A stretch of 64,000 nucleotides of DNA, from contig NC_089439.1 of the NCBI RefSeq assembly GCF_026210795.1, positions 2,046,001-2,110,000 of the forward strand, read 5' to 3'. A program made the position numbers and the translations under genes. Shown here one piece after another: positions 24,591 to 37,627 of the stretch; positions within the stretch are counted from its first letter, which is position 1; each line of letters begins with the position of its first letter. Under the pieces are notes generated by a model. It was given only the letters and a program-made list of their open reading frames with translations, was not told the DNA's origin and did no database searches. Source of the DNA: Rhizophagus irregularis. Taxonomy: Eukaryota > Glomeromycota > Glomeromycetes > Glomerales > Glomeraceae.

Positions 24591-25557
24591 AGAATATTCA
24601 CAAAAAGAAAAGAAAAAATTGATTTTTATTTTGATTTTTTTTAACCCATAAATTCGAAATTTCACTAGTCACAGTATATTCGACGTAAAAAAAAAAGAGA
24701 AAGAAAATAAATAATAATAAATAAATTAAAAAAAAAAGCGACCAAGTTTGTTGTTTATAAATTTTATAAATCGATCTGGGTGAACACCTATTTGACTGAC
24801 CGCTGACCGCATCAGCAACCAATTATCTAAGGGTGCAAATTTACGATAAATCCGATCTATTGAACAGGGCTAGAGAACTTCGTCTGACTATAATTTTGGA
24901 TCGAATTATAAATTATTTGGCTAGAATTAAAGGTTTAAAAATCGAAAACAAGAAAATTTTGTAAAAATAAATATCGCTAAATTTTAAAGAACATATTTTA
25001 TTTACAATAATGAAAATAATAAATGACATAAAATGAGCACTAATTTCAGGTAAAAGATTGCTGATTGATATAATTGTATATATATTGATCTTACATTTAA
25101 AAACATTTTTAAGAAATACATACTTGCCAATGAGGGAATCAGGGAAAAAACTATAATAAATACTATAGTAAAGTCTCCCCAGTTTTCACGAATTAAATAA
25201 ATTTTTTCTTATTAAAAACTACAAGTATTTTAAGATAAATGTTCCTTCACTTTTTTTTTTGCAAAATTTTCTGATTGTCATACAATATAAATCTGACCAA
25301 TAAATTCGTACAGATGAACTAGCCTTATATGGCACGTCTGCGTCTATAACATATTATGAATAATATAGCCAATCCGATCATCAAAAAACTGTGCTCAATT
25401 GTAACTATTATCTGATTGGTTATACATTTTTTCGGTCAATCCGATACGATCAAGAATTGAACAGGTTCTTATTATATAGTTCATTGAATAAGCCAGTGGC
25501 CACATGTTCAATAAAAATAACAAATTAGTAATCAATATTTAATGTAATAAGTATTAA

Positions 25558-28466
25558 TAAAATGGTAACTTTGGCGTTTATTTGTGCTCCACAGGCGCCC
25601 CAAATTTTTTTATCGTAAATTTTGACCCGTCCCGATCGGTTCAGATTTTATATTTTGATTAATATTATTAAAAAAGTTAAAGTAGATGTAATACTGTCTT
25701 ATTTTTTTATTCTGAAAGTTAAAATTGGCGTGCTGTTGCAATCTTATTTGTTTTGGGCCTTCACCGATTTAGGTGCCAATTTATCATGTCGATCATTAGT
25801 AATTTTCTTAAATAATGCTCCTTATGTAATATTTTCAAATAGCTTCCTATTTTCTGCAGATCCTCTTGTGCTAAGCCAAAATTTTTGAGTAATTTAACTA
25901 ACTTTGTTCGTGATCAGAAAAGTGAACCAATAAAAAAAAATTTTTCCAAAATTTGGATTTTTGTTTTCTAATAATAAGGTTTCTTTGTCATTCTTATCTC
26001 CGTATATTCCGAAATGACTAAGGATAAATGAAAATACTTGAAAGAAACGCGATTTTAAAACCAATCGGCGGATGTAGTAAGGACAAATACGAAAATACCT
26101 ACTTTTATTATTATACAGATAAAAGATAATACTGTGTATCACTTTTGTCGTATAATGACAGAATAATATAATTTAAATTTTATTTTGTTTCTGCATTTTC
26201 CATTTAATAATCGATGCACAGATTATATCATAAATCTTAATTTTCTCCGATTTCGGCCGAATTAACACCAACAGTTAGATCCTTGGCGCAAAGTCTTTCC
26301 ATAAATAACATTACGCTTTCCTCGGCTGATTGTACGTAATTAGTTACCCTGCATTTTATCTTTTACAAGCTACTACTACTAGTAATTATTAATAATGAAA
26401 CAAAGAGGGGATAGTTCATAATACATTTTTAGTTAAAAGAACGGATTCAAATGATAATGCAATATATTATAAGTTCTGATTTGTGCTAATATTTGATTGA
26501 TATTATTGCACATACTTGTTTGATTATTCGTATCCGTAACATGAATATTTTTTTTACGCGACTTTTTTACTTACCAGAAAGTGAACAGCATGGACGCAAA
26601 TGGTTAAATATAGATATAAAATAGCAGATGAATAGATATTATTAATTAATGCACATCATTACGATGGTATATTACCGTTGGCCACTGCATATAAAAATAG
26701 TACCCCATGATTAAGGCCCGGGTATTGTTCATTACCCATGCTACCTAGTTCTTGAATAATACCCGGGTATAACCTCTAATAATTTATTACTTTTCATATA
26801 ATTTATATCCAAATATAGTACCCGGTGCACCTGCGGGTACTATTCAATTAAAATATCGAGTTCTTGAATAAGCCCCTGGGTACTAGATGCAGTGGCCAAC
26901 GGTAGTTCTTATTTAGGTTTAATTACAATAGATTTATACAAATTACATAATGACGCGCAAAAGATCTTTTGATAACATTGACAATATTCTTTTATTGACT
27001 GGCATTTGTAATACCTAGTGTCTTGATTTTTTATTGTAAACATCAATGTCCAATTTTTATTTTTCATTTGTAAGATCTGCCCAAATAAGATAATTTAATG
27101 ACAGATTAATAAGTGTTGACGGAACAATCGGAAACATTGGATTTGACTCACTTGATGATCGGAATGTCGATCATTTTAGCCAAAAATAACGTAGGATTAT
27201 AAATTAAAAAAAAATATATTCTCCAAACTTACAAAAGAGCCACAATATTCCAAGATAAATGTTTTAGTGAAAACATTTATTTTTAATTTCAATTTGTATT
27301 GTTTTACCTTTGAATTTTATACTAGTAAATAAGTTATGCGAATAAATAAACATATTTATGATTTTTAAATTCTTCGTCACATGTTTGAAGAAAGTGTCGC
27401 GAAATATTTGTAAAAAATTAATATTTGTAAAAAAGATCTTTGTAGATTAAAGTCACATATTCAGAAGGTAATTTATTAACAATTTGTCATCAATATCCAA
27501 CTTAAAAAAAAAAAATTGATGAAATATTATTAATAAAATTTTTATTTTGATTCCACAAAAATGTATGACATTAAAGATAAACCTTGGTAAATATCAAGTT
27601 ATAATGCTGCCATACTAATATTATTTACTTCTTTTGTACTACCATAATATAGAATTTTCTTAATGATTGCTTATTTTTCATATTCCTTTTTGCGTTTTTC
27701 TTTTGAATCTTAACAATTTATCAAATCGAATAAATAAAATATGACGATAATGTCAGATATCTAAATTGTATTCATAGTCGAAAGTGTTTTTACCGAAAAG
27801 AAAAATAGTTACTTTCTAGTATAATGACAAAATTAGAGTTTGATTCCGTTATCCGTTCGAATATTCAACAAAATTGTTAATTACAGTTACGAATAAGTGA
27901 CTGAAATAAAAAACTTTAGAATAAACATTCTTACAAAATTAATACTTTTTCATTTAGATTTGTAGATATAAATAAGCAAAAAATATTCTTAACAAAGAAA
28001 AAATATTAAAATTCAAACAGAAAAAAGAAAGAAAATAACTTTGATAATTTTTTCACATAATTCAAACTTTAAAATGAATTAGACTGAAGTTATTAATATC
28101 CGTTCAACAACGGATCCAAACTAAGTATTTTTTAAAAATTAATTCATAAAGTATTTTTATTACCGATAATTTAGCTGCTAATATGTAAAATTTAAAAAGC
28201 TTGATGAATCTAAGAGATTGTATGAAAGTATTCCCGACCTAACACATGTGACATCCGAGGTGCGTGACAAATAGAGATCAAACTGAGAATAAATATAACA
28301 ATACGCAGTAATCACGTGAATGTGAAGCCCGTTAAAGCAAAATTTGTTTCGATATATTAATTCTCTTGTAGCAATAATTATTTTCACGGAACTTTCAGTG
28401 ACTCAAAATTTTTAATGTTTATTTATATAAGCAGAACACAAATAAACGCCAAAGTTACTATTTTAA
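25558..28466. repeat. 33-base inverted repeat pair, 2.9 kb apart
   Basis: AAAATGGTAACTTTGGCGTT with TATTTGTGCT at 25558-25590 is the inverse of CACAAATAAACGCCAAAGTT with ACTATTTT at 28437-28466. These may be the ends of a large decayed element; the interior shows no transposase. Confidence 0.45.
26675..26902. mobile_element. MITE family C, long copy with TA duplication
   Basis: 228 bp with 16-base perfect ends CCGTTGGCCACTGCAT and ATGCAGTGGCCAACGG, flanked by TA. The interior repeats CCCGGGTATT, AGTACCC and GAGTTCTTGAATAA words in both orientations. TA duplication fits a Tc1/mariner-type non-autonomous element. Confidence 0.82.
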
Positions 28467-29291
28467 AAAATTCACTTCTGATTGCCTGATTTATTGATCA
28501 TGAGACTACTGATAACCTCAATGAAATTGATTATATAGTAATTGTATAAATAATTAAATAAAAATTTTGCAGTATCACTCTATATAATTATTAGCATTTT
28601 ATTAAAAGAACCAATAATTCTTATTTTTTCAAATAAATAAATAAATAAATCAAATCAAATCGTTATAATTTCGTAGATTAAAATTTTTTGACCGATGATT
28701 AGTCAAAAAAAATCTCATCTAATAAAATACATTGTCTACTTTGTGACACTATATAATTAATGCACTAATGAAACTTACCACTACCTTACAAAATTGTTTG
28801 TTTGTTTAATTTGTGTTAAATGAACAAATATCCTTATAATAAGTTAGTAAATAATATTATCTTAACAACTTGATATAGGTCATATTTTGAGCGTATACTT
28901 TTTTTGGCTATAACTTACAGCCAAGTTGATTGTGCGGAAAAGAGCGAATACGTGGCAAAATCCGATAATATATGTGAATTAGTTATTCATGCGGTCAATA
29001 TCAAATAAAAATATTTTAACAGAAAAAATAATGAAAATCCAATAAATAAATTAAACTAAAAAATTTATTCATTCGGTAAATCGTAATAATTTATTAATTA
29101 AAAGTGGGAAGAGCTAAACGTAAAAAAGGAATTGAACTACTTTATATGTATTATTTATAGTTTATGGACAAATTATAATTAATGATGGAGTTAAAAAAGA
29201 TAGTATTATTAGTTAGACTATTTCCTAATTAGTTAAAGTCGATCATATGAATCTTAAGTATATAATATAATTTCTTAATGCATAAAATAAA

Positions 29292-29302
29292 TTGTGTTTG
29301 CG
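29292..29302 (-). promoter_or_regulatory. Conserved 3' element CRCAAACACAA, copy 4
   Basis: Reads CGCAAACACAA on the gene strand, 98 bases past the stop. TATGCATTAAG lies just beyond it and is also found beside the element of copies 5 and 6. Confidence 0.55.
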
Positions 29303-29399
29303 ATAAATCGTCTAGTAAATTAAAGTAATTTTTATTTTCTGTTTGTCCGATTTGTCATTCGTCGATTTTGCCTTGATAAGTTGTGAATATCGATAGTGA

Positions 29400-29831
29400 T
29401 TATTTATCATCACTTTTATCAAGATTCTCGTCGGATGAGATAGAAGATGGATTTTTATTATTGGTATCATTGATATTGCAATTTTGTGTTGTAAAAATTA
29501 CGAGTTTTTGTAAATTTTCCAAAGTAAATTTAGATAAATCGTATTCTAGTTCACATTGTATATTATTCAAAGTAAACTTTGCGTTAAAGATAGAAGTTTT
29601 ATTGTTTTTGTTCTTATTTAAAGGAGTTTTATAATAATTTTTAATAACTTCTTCTATTTTATTTACTTTACTAGAAAAAAGTTTGACCGAATCGCTCGTC
29701 TCTTTACAATCTGGACAAGCTTTTTGAAGTTTTCTTTTTTTTAATCTATTTGCATTATTATCGAGACGAATTTTTTGGACATGATACGGCGGTGTTCCGC
29801 GCGTTTTTTGATCATAATTTTTTGATGACAT
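29400..29831 (-). CDS. CxxC small-protein family, copy 4 (intact, 143 aa)
   Basis: Single-exon frame starting MSSKNYDQKT, preceded on the gene strand by the pyrimidine-rich leader CTTTTTTCACTTTCGTTCC. Layout: basic stretch NRLKKRKLQK at 28-37, CPDC at 39-42, KLFSSKVNKIEEVI at 50-63, FNAKFTLNNIQCEL at 82-95 (Gln in place of the usual Pro before Cys93), and LVIFTTQNC ending at Cys118. An Asn/Ser tail ends in an acidic-basic DENLDKSDDK. Cysteines 39, 42, 93 and 118 are the family set. It is closest to copy 5 in protein and flanking DNA. The stop overlaps the palindrome-like TTTATCATCACTTTTATC. The frame on the opposite strand (29383-29634) is only the reverse complement of this gene. Function unknown. 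Confidence 0.88.
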   Translation of the reverse strand: MSSKNYDQKTRGTPPYHVQKIRLDNNANRLKKRKLQKACPDCKETSDSVKLFSSKVNKIEEVIKNYYKTPLNKNKNNKTSIFNAKFTLNNIQCELEYDLSKFTLENLQKLVIFTTQNCNINDTNNKNPSSISSDENLDKSDDK

Positions 29832-29913
29832 TGGAACGAAAGTGAAAAAAGTAGGATTGGAGCTTATAAACTTATTGTCTCTAAAAATATGGATTATTGA
29901 TAAAAATTTGGTT

Positions 29914-29920
29914 TTTTATA
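29914..29920 (-). promoter_or_regulatory. TATA-like box of copy 4
   Basis: TATAAAA on the gene strand, 83-89 bases before the ATG at 29831, followed by the T/C-rich leader seen in copies 5 to 7. Confidence 0.4.
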
Positions 29921-30697
29921 CTTTTTGTTCCCAACGGCTAATTACAAAAATTTGGTGATTAAAATTACCTAATCCGAAATAAATTACCCAATCCGAAATA
30001 AATTACCCAATCTGAAATATTTGCTTTAATAAATATATTATTAGTTTAAGATTTACTTTCATCTTGAATACCATTAAAATACTAGATTTGCAATATATAA
30101 TATCAGTTTATAATTCAGATATTTTAAGTCTTCACCAATAAAAATAATCATCTATTATTAAAATATTTATTGGATAACTGCACTTGTAGAGTTTATAGAT
30201 GCTAGGGTGTGCATTTATTAGAAAGGAATACATGCATTTATGGAATATATTGAGTAATGAACTTTCAAGAACAATGTATTCTTTTCAATGTTTCAAAAAT
30301 AGATATTTTTTCATAAAATCGGTCAGCCAATTAGCCTGATTACCGTATAGCACTAACTAAAATACCCCGGGTACATTTCGTTTTGAATAAATACGAATCA
30401 CATATTACATATTTGATATATTCACTTTCAAAATGGTGTGACTCAGTATATTTAGATTATTGTATTCGACTTACCAATCAATCACTATTTTGCAAATGGG
30501 CACATTTTTCAGGTTTGTAGAAGGGTCTGATATGTCCTTTCACAAGCTAATTTAGGATCAATTTGTTTCACAAAGACATCAGCAATGTCGCAATTCTAAA
30601 AATGTAAGGAATTTATTATTATAATAATGTACTATTAAATCTTCATATAAATTAGTTGTAAATATTATGTACGCCACGAATAATTTTCTTTTGGTGA

Positions 30698-30841
30698 TTC
30701 CGTAAATGTATCACATTTACGGAATTTATAGTCTCAAAACATGGAAATTATCTAAGTTGTTTAAATTTTTAGTTATTTCTCCGTAAATGTATCACCTTCA
30801 CGGAGTTTTTACGGATATTACGGATTAAATTTTTTATAGGG
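30698..30841. mobile_element. MITE family B copy
   Basis: TTCCGTAAATGTATCACATT and later CCGTAAATGTATCACCTTCA, then TTTTTACGGATATTACGG and TTTTTTATAGGG. The left CCCTATAAAAA end is missing. Confidence 0.65.
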
Positions 30842-31465
30842 ATTTTTCTTTGTCAACTTGCTAATTTGAGTTTGATTCAATTTTGAATAGTACAAAAATT
30901 TCGACTCATAGCTGTTATTATTAATTGAAAGAATATATGACAATGTTTCATTTTACAGGATTATTAGCAATTGTTAAATCAATTTTATTGTTACGATACA
31001 TCAAACTTTCTCATGAAGAAATTGCTAACAAGCTGTCTCACCATATAGGGTATATAATTAATTTACAATAAAACGCGTAGATATCACAAATTAATTGGAT
31101 AATCATTTAAAAAATATATTATGCATTTATGTACATAAAATTTTCTTAAAGTATCACGTTCAAGAACATTCCCCAAAATTTAACTTTACATATATACTGA
31201 AAAGCAAATATTAACAACCAAAATTTATAAATATATTTACCTATAATAACACCTATTTTAGTATTACAATAATAATAGATATTCTATGATTATCTCAATA
31301 CAGGAAGTAAACCCTGCATATATTAATTATTTTATACGTGGTTAAACTTGTTAACCTACTATTAAATTTAGATCGGAATTTAGTACTACATGTTCGTATG
31401 GTATGATTTTTTTTAATCGAATCGCGTGAATAGTCATTATCTTGCTTTAATACTAGGACATTGCC

Positions 31466-31497
31466 CCATGTCTCAATCTAACTAGGTTGGGACATGA
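31466..31497. repeat. Hairpin CATGTCTCAATCTAACTAGG
   Basis: CATGTCTCAATCTAA and the imperfect inverse TTGGGACATG enclose a short loop, followed by the TTTCGGGTTTC cluster. Confidence 0.45.
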
Positions 31498-31519
31498 TCA
31501 GATTGAAATATTCTGTTTC

Positions 31520-31665
31520 AAGTTGGAATTAGTTTCGGAGTATCAGGATTAGTTTCAGGATAACCGAAACTAGTTTCGGGTTTCGGGTTTCATTTCGAGT
31601 TTCGGAAATAGTTTAGGGTTTCGGATTAGGTTTCGATTCGTATATTCTGAAACCCGAAATTTTTG
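31520..31665. repeat. GTTTCGGG repeat cluster
   Basis: GTTTCGG or its variants occur about ten times in 140 bases, with two inverse copies (ACCGAAAC, TGAAACCCGAAAT). It resembles subterminal repeats of a DNA transposon; the matching end was not found. Confidence 0.5.
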
Positions 31666-33383
31666 GAAATCCTCATAGAGGTTTGGTTGTTCACAGGTAT
31701 GGATTTGGGATATAATAGCCGAGTTTGGGCTACAAAAGGAACAGCAGTACTTAAATATATAATAAGTTTCGGAATTTCAAACCAATTAATAAAAATCTGA
31801 ATATTAAATATATAGTAATAATCGGGAATTTTCGTATGCAATGTTACATTGTTAAGGATCATCATGCAAGTGACCAAGTGACAAAATTAATCAATAATTA
31901 ATTAAATGAAACAATTTAAAATATTTCTTACAGTATATTTATTTTTATTGCGGTTTTATAAATATGGTAACATTCATTACATTTTTTTTGCAAAATTTAC
32001 ATGAATGTTTTTTAGAAAGTGTTATGTAGTAGTGAGCATAGAGACGTGAAGTAATCGTTTGACATATTTCTCAGCCCGTTCGAAATTAATCATGCAATTT
32101 ATACTTCTCGCTAAAATTGTCCGGGATGACGTGACGTAATCATGCTGATGGAACTGACGTATAATAACTTGCGTAACTCTATAAAATTCTCCGATTTATT
32201 GGATTTTTATTAATGATAATAAATCAAAATACATTGAAGCACAGTTTATTTATGCCATTACCTGATTAAGTTGTGGTTGTGTAAATAACTAGGTTATGAC
32301 ATTTATTAGTACGTAATATCCCTTTATTATAAGCCTATACCCACCCATGTAATATATATAATCTTTACGTTACTCATATAATATAAGACCTCCCCCTAAA
32401 ATATTACATAATAATGTCATGGCCATTATTATTATTCCATCATTAAGCGGATGTACTAGTAATAATATTGATTATTTGTTGAACTATAATATATCGCAAT
32501 ATATAATACCGATACTAAAAGAGAAATTAAAAATTTCAATTAAATTATACACTATTATAAAGGGACAAAAGAAAAATATCGGTACATGTTATATTGCGAA
32601 ATTCAATTATATATAATATTGAGGACATGAAAAACTATTGGCACATGTAATTATTGACTGTACGCACAATTTGAAATTTGAAATATATTTAAGTTTAACC
32701 AAAATTTAATAACCGGCGCCAGAAGAATTGTTGTGTAATACTCATTTTATTTCTATAATCCTTGAGGTTAAGTATTATACATTTTTTTGCGTTTAATTTC
32801 ATAAGTCTAGAAAAAACAAATGGACTTAATTCCGGCCGAAATTATGCATTTTCCAGGATTAACCGAAGTTTAAGAATGGACAACTCTGGCCGGAATTAAG
32901 TTTACCTATTTTAAACTTTCAATCTCCACATTATTAAAACGACTTTAATTTCAGAATGTTAGTAATCATATAAAATTGAACTCCTTATTTCCAGCAAAAG
33001 ATCATATCGGTGGATTTGATTACCCTATAATCATCGTGTTAATTTTGTATTACATAAGTCGTAGTAAGATTGGGGACGAACATTAAAAAAATTTTTATTT
33101 GGTTTTGCTATAAAATAATTTGATAAATACTTCTTTTAAGCCAAAAATATAATAAATATAATTCTGATAATATTGATAATATCCGTTATAGGATCTCACT
33201 TTGCACGATAATTTCTGGAATTTTTTTTTTTTTCATTGTAAAATTGAAAGTATGCATATATGTTTCACAATCAGTTCGAGTGCGTGTAAGTTCCTATAAT
33301 GTGTGCAATAAAATAAATGTGAATTAGTTATATGACTTGAAAAATATAAAAAATAGACAATTTTATAAAAGCTTTTTCATATA

Positions 33384-33555
33384 CAGTCAAAGTTCTCTAT
33401 AGCGAATTTTTATATAGCGAATAATTTGCTATAATGAAGAAAAGTTCAGGTACAGATCTTAGTATTTATAATAAAATGGCTTTTAGTATAGCGAATTTCT
33501 TACTATAACGAATTTTAATCTCCGGCCCGTGATTCGTTATAGAGAACTTTGACTG
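33384..33555. mobile_element. TA-flanked MITE with 24-base ends
   Basis: 172 bp. CAGTCAAAGTTCTCTATAGC and its inverse TTATAGAGAACTTTGACTG form the ends, each flanked by TA. Inner TATAGCGAA words recur. CAGT termini with TA duplication resemble pogo-like elements. It is directly followed by a TA microsatellite. Confidence 0.82.
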
Positions 33556-33582
33556 TATATATATATATATATATATATATAT
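33556..33582. repeat. TA microsatellite
   Basis: About 13 TA units directly abutting the MITE end, possibly expanded from its TA target duplication. Confidence 0.8.
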
Positions 33583-33586
33583 TTCA

Positions 33587-33690
33587 AATCACCGGGGGTG
33601 ATTATCAATTTTTACCGGCACTATATTTTTTTAATGCTGGTGATCATCATAATTTCAGTCACCGGTGATCATCACCCCAGTGATAGTTAG
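33587..33690. mobile_element. Small element with GGTGAT inverted ends
   Basis: CAAATCACCGGGGGTGATTA on the left and GTCACCGGTGATCATCACCC then CAGTGATAGTTAG on the right. The right end read inverted (CTAACTATCACTGGGGTGAT) resembles the ends of the 59.7-61.1 kb element. Confidence 0.5.
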
Positions 33691-33973
33691 AAAAATATTC
33701 TTTATAAAAATTATTATAAAAAAAATTTTTAAACAATATTCACTGAGTTTTATTTAAAATACTTTTAAAATATTCATAGCTATTATGACTATATAAATTT
33801 TCTATTTAACATTTTGTTTATTAAAGCATACTTACTTTCTATTAAAATTACTATGCAGGTGAGAAATGGGATTTTATTAGTGAAATGGGTTTTTTTTTGA
33901 GTCTACTTTATGTTGAATAATTTAAGTTTCGCAAATATAGATTTTTCTCAACTTATTATTTAGGGGTACGACG

Positions 33974-34106
33974 GAAACATGTCATGTATAGAGGTGTATG
34001 TCTGTATAGTGATCAACGTACGGTACGTATGGTCATTTTTACCGGACGTTGCCATACATTTGACCACTATACGTACATACATAGGCCTCTATACATGACA
34101 TGTTTT
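33974..34106. mobile_element. MITE with AACATGTCATGTATAGAGG ends
   Basis: GAAACATGTCATGTATAGAGG on the left and CCTCTATACATGACATGTTTTC on the right are inverse over about 20 bases. The 133-bp interior holds CATACATTTGACCACTATAC-type partial inverses. Confidence 0.7.
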
Positions 34107-34413
34107 CTATATAATCATTATTTAGCCAAATAATTGTCTACGTATCAGGTGATTTTGGTATTACAAACAATTTTGGGCAACGGAAATTATGAAATCTTTC
34201 AGGTTTAGCATTTAAAGTAATCAAATACGTCGATATGTGAATTTATAATTGTAATCGAATCAATAAAATTCATGTGCCGCCATAAATTATAGTCGGGAAA
34301 TTTTTTTTTAAATAAGTTTTTTCTCTCCGAAGATTTATTTTATTTGCGATTGAACGATAGCAAGGTATCCCAAATAATTATGTATTTTATTGTTATACGA
34401 TCCAAAGTAATTA

Positions 34414-34595
34414 AGGTTGGCTGCCATAATATTGCAACCGGGTTGCAACCATAGTTGTAACCTAATTTCAACGGTTGTAAACCGATATTTGATATATGGG
34501 TTACGTAAAGTAGTAAGGTTGTAATATTTACGACATATGGAGTTGTAAATGGTTGTAATCCGAAATGTCGTAATTATTACTTGCGGCAACCAACA
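34414..34595. mobile_element. Inverted-end element rich in GGTTGTAA words
   Basis: AGGTTGGCTGCC on the left and GGCAACCAACACT on the right are imperfect inverses. The interior repeats GTTGTAA, GGTTGCAACC and TTGTAATCC in both orientations. A related stretch (ACAACCTTTAGCGGTTGTAA ... GAGACCAACACTAG) lies at 38988-39092. Confidence 0.55.
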
Positions 34596-36513
34596 CTAAA
34601 AGTAATCAAACAATTGTACTTACAAATTTTCATAGGGAAAAGTCACTATATGAACTTCCTTCTCAACTTTTTATTATATTTCTTTAAAATTAATTATTGT
34701 TTTATCTCAAAAAATTAGACTCACACATAATTCAAGATGAAATTTTTAAAACGTTTTGTAATAGGGATTTTTTTTTTGTTTTTAAATTTAATTATCTGAA
34801 TATTAAAATAAATTTTAGTTAAAACAGTAGTGCACAATAGACGTATATTTTAAATAGTCAAATACGTAGTACCTTTACTTTATAAACTTTAAAATGACGT
34901 AATGGATATGTCGTGTTATTATCTGTTACTACAACTGAAGTCATTCAAATAAAGCTTTACAGGCAGTTTGCGCCATTGTATTTTTGTATATCCAACCAAA
35001 ATATTTATACTCCACAATTCTATATTTATCAAGCAGATCGGTTGATCCAATTATTCATGTTCATCACTAAATTTTTAGGGTATTCAATTTTGCACAAATA
35101 CTTAAATTTTGAGCAATATAGTTAACAATATTATATATGTAATTTTTTGTACAAATTTTTTACAATATATCACATAGAAAATATGCAAATAATGTGCATT
35201 TTCAGGGTGTGCAAATCAGTTTTTTCATGCACGAAATTTTGCATATTTTTCTACACAAAAAAAATTTCCTGATGATCTTATGTAACACCCCCCGAAAATA
35301 AACATTACATATTTATATTAAGATTTATTCATAAATACATTTTGTGTTGTTTTTTGACAGAAATATGTCACCTTTAGAATTAGAAATAAGATTAGATTTT
35401 TAACCCTGTAATTTATCAAGTGGCATATGACTACCCTTGTCATACACATATTTACAGAATGTTATTAAATTAGGAAATAAGGGATATGGTTCATTACACG
35501 AATTACTCACTGTTTTTTGTTTAATTATATTACGCATAGTGTCTTACGGCGTTGTGACATTTCCTTTCTTTGTATAGCACACAAATATTTTCACAATGTT
35601 ACATTTATCGAGAACCTATTCTTTAAAAGTATTCTTTACGTTCGTTGCATTAAAATAATAAGCAAATGCATTAGAGTACTATTTACATTTCAAATTTGCA
35701 ACAAATGCTAATTATATTCAGTTGAATGAGTAGTAAAACAATTAAAGCAGCTATTTATTTTTAAATGTTAGAGATATTCGAAAATCGGTCAAGGAATAGC
35801 ATAAGAATAAGATGAAATATGTAATCGATTTATGCAGTCGACATCTACTTATCTAACTAATTAATTTATTGGTGAATGAATGAGTGATTTTACTAACCAA
35901 GAAGAAACTAAATCGTGAGAGAAACGATTATTAGAACAAACTTCAGATCCAATCAAACAACCTTTCAAATACAGTTATGAAATTATTTCTTTAACACCAA
36001 CCGGGTAACAAGTTACCTGTTATCTATTAACCGGCTAAGGTTTTTTGGACCCAACATGAAACTTATACTCAATATTAGGGTTCGAATAAAGCAAATACTA
36101 TAAATCAACCCAAAACTCGAACAGTACTTGTAAAAACGAAAAATTATTGTAGCTCTTCATTTCACATCTGTCATCGGGTTATTTTTTTTAACTCTAACAA
36201 ATAACGTGCGTACAGTATAACTAATTTTTGCAATAATTGTACCATTTTAGTTACGTTTATTTATTTATTTTTATTTTCATATAAATTAAAAGTTATTATT
36301 TACGCGCCGGGACGTTTGCGTTTTTGCACAAAAACGCAAAATAGATATACAGTAGGTATTTATACAAATATCTTCAATCTTTTACTTTATTTTTGTCATA
36401 AAAGAATTTAAGTTGTGCGCGTTAACCACGTTTATTTCCTGTAGTAAAAATATTCAAAGCCTTTTAAAAAAACACATTTAACAAAAATATTTATTTATAT
36501 ATATATTAAATTA

Positions 36514-37050
36514 GGATCACCCAAAAATCTTGACACTTATAATATCGACAGTCTATAATCCCGACACCAAAATCCCGATCAAAATCCTGACAGTCACAGA
36601 ATCCTGATGATCTAAAATCTTGACAGCCAAAATCCTGGCTGAGATTCGATCAGATGAATTTGAGTTTAGTTAATTTTTTTAATATAATTGTTTCTAATTT
36701 TATAAGATAAAGAATAATATAGTTCTAGTAATATACTGTACATAATCCTTTTAACTAAGATAAAAAATTTTTTCTTTAATTTCATTAATAATATAGTAAC
36801 GTTAGTTAATTTGTATAAAATTTACAAACAATTTACATTGGTATTAATAAATTTTACAATAAATTAACCCGTTACTGCGTCATTGCATTTTTAAAATTAT
36901 ATTTAAAAAAAAAACTTTGGGATTTTGATTGTCAAGATTTTTAATTGTCGGAATTTGTGACTAACGGGATTTTATTTCAACGGGATTTGGGTTTGTCGGG
37001 ATCTTGGTGTCGGGATTGTAGATTGTCGAATTGGGATTTTGTGGTAAACC
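36514..37050. mobile_element. Element with ends made of AATCCCGACA-like repeats
   Basis: The left arm (to about 36640) carries TATAATCCCGACACCAAAAT and several AAAATCYTGACAG words. The right arm (from about 36910) is their inverse (GGTGTCGGGATTGTAGATTG). The arms pair imperfectly over about 120 bases. The 270-bp core is plain A/T sequence with no frame. Confidence 0.7.
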
Positions 37051-37520
37051 GTCTATACCTTTAACTAACATAATCCGCTGGTAAAATTTCAAATTTTATT
37101 AGTTAATTTTTAATCTTTGTTTTGATTCTAGAAACTCGAAAGATTTAAATTCGTTCAGATATTTCTATGTACTTCGTATTGCTTCGTCAAATCAACTTGT
37201 TTGTAAATTACATGAGCTTATTAGGGCCAAGGAAAGTATATCTTATTAGTTATTAACGCTTTTTAAGTTTAAAAGATGTATTAAAAATTATCAATGATAA
37301 AATTAGACCATTAAAAACTAGTGCCAAATGTTAAAAAGCGCATTTTATATATAATAAAATTTATTATTTGATTAAATAAAAAAGGAAATACGTAAAAGTT
37401 GCGGCTAAACTAACCTAGTGAGGAAAAATGAATGTACAAGCCACAAAATGATTTTTATAACGTAAAATGTTGATCATAGTAAATTTCTTAATATAGTAAA
37501 TCTTAATTAATGCATAAAAT

Positions 37521-37531
37521 TTGTGTTTGTG
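37521..37531 (-). promoter_or_regulatory. Conserved 3' element CRCAAACACAA, copy 5
   Basis: Reads CACAAACACAA on the gene strand, 97 bases past the stop, followed by TTTTATGCATTAA as in copies 4 and 6. Confidence 0.55.
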
Positions 37532-37627
37532 ATAAAATTGTTTAAATTGTGGAAATATTTAAATATTTTTTCTAATTGCTTGAGAGTCGATTTTGCCTTG
37601 ATGGATTGTAATATCGAAAGTGATTAT

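Larger units (their letters stand above)
24591..29291. other. Long intergenic between copies 3 and 4
   Basis: Contains the MITE at 26675, the inverted pair at 25558/28437 and the 28.7-29.0 kb duplicate. The 88-codon frame at 25622 is hydrophobic and unrecognised. No supported gene. Confidence 0.5.
29921..33383. other. Intergenic between copies 4 and 5
   Basis: Holds a family B MITE, the GTTTCGGG cluster and short CCGGAATTA words near 32830-32900. Repeated AATTACCCAATCCGAAATA units lie at 29970-30020. No supported gene. Confidence 0.5.

Noticed and set aside
29383-29634. 83-codon plus-strand frame
   Set aside because: Exact antisense of the conserved copy 4 gene, whose family pattern supports the minus strand.
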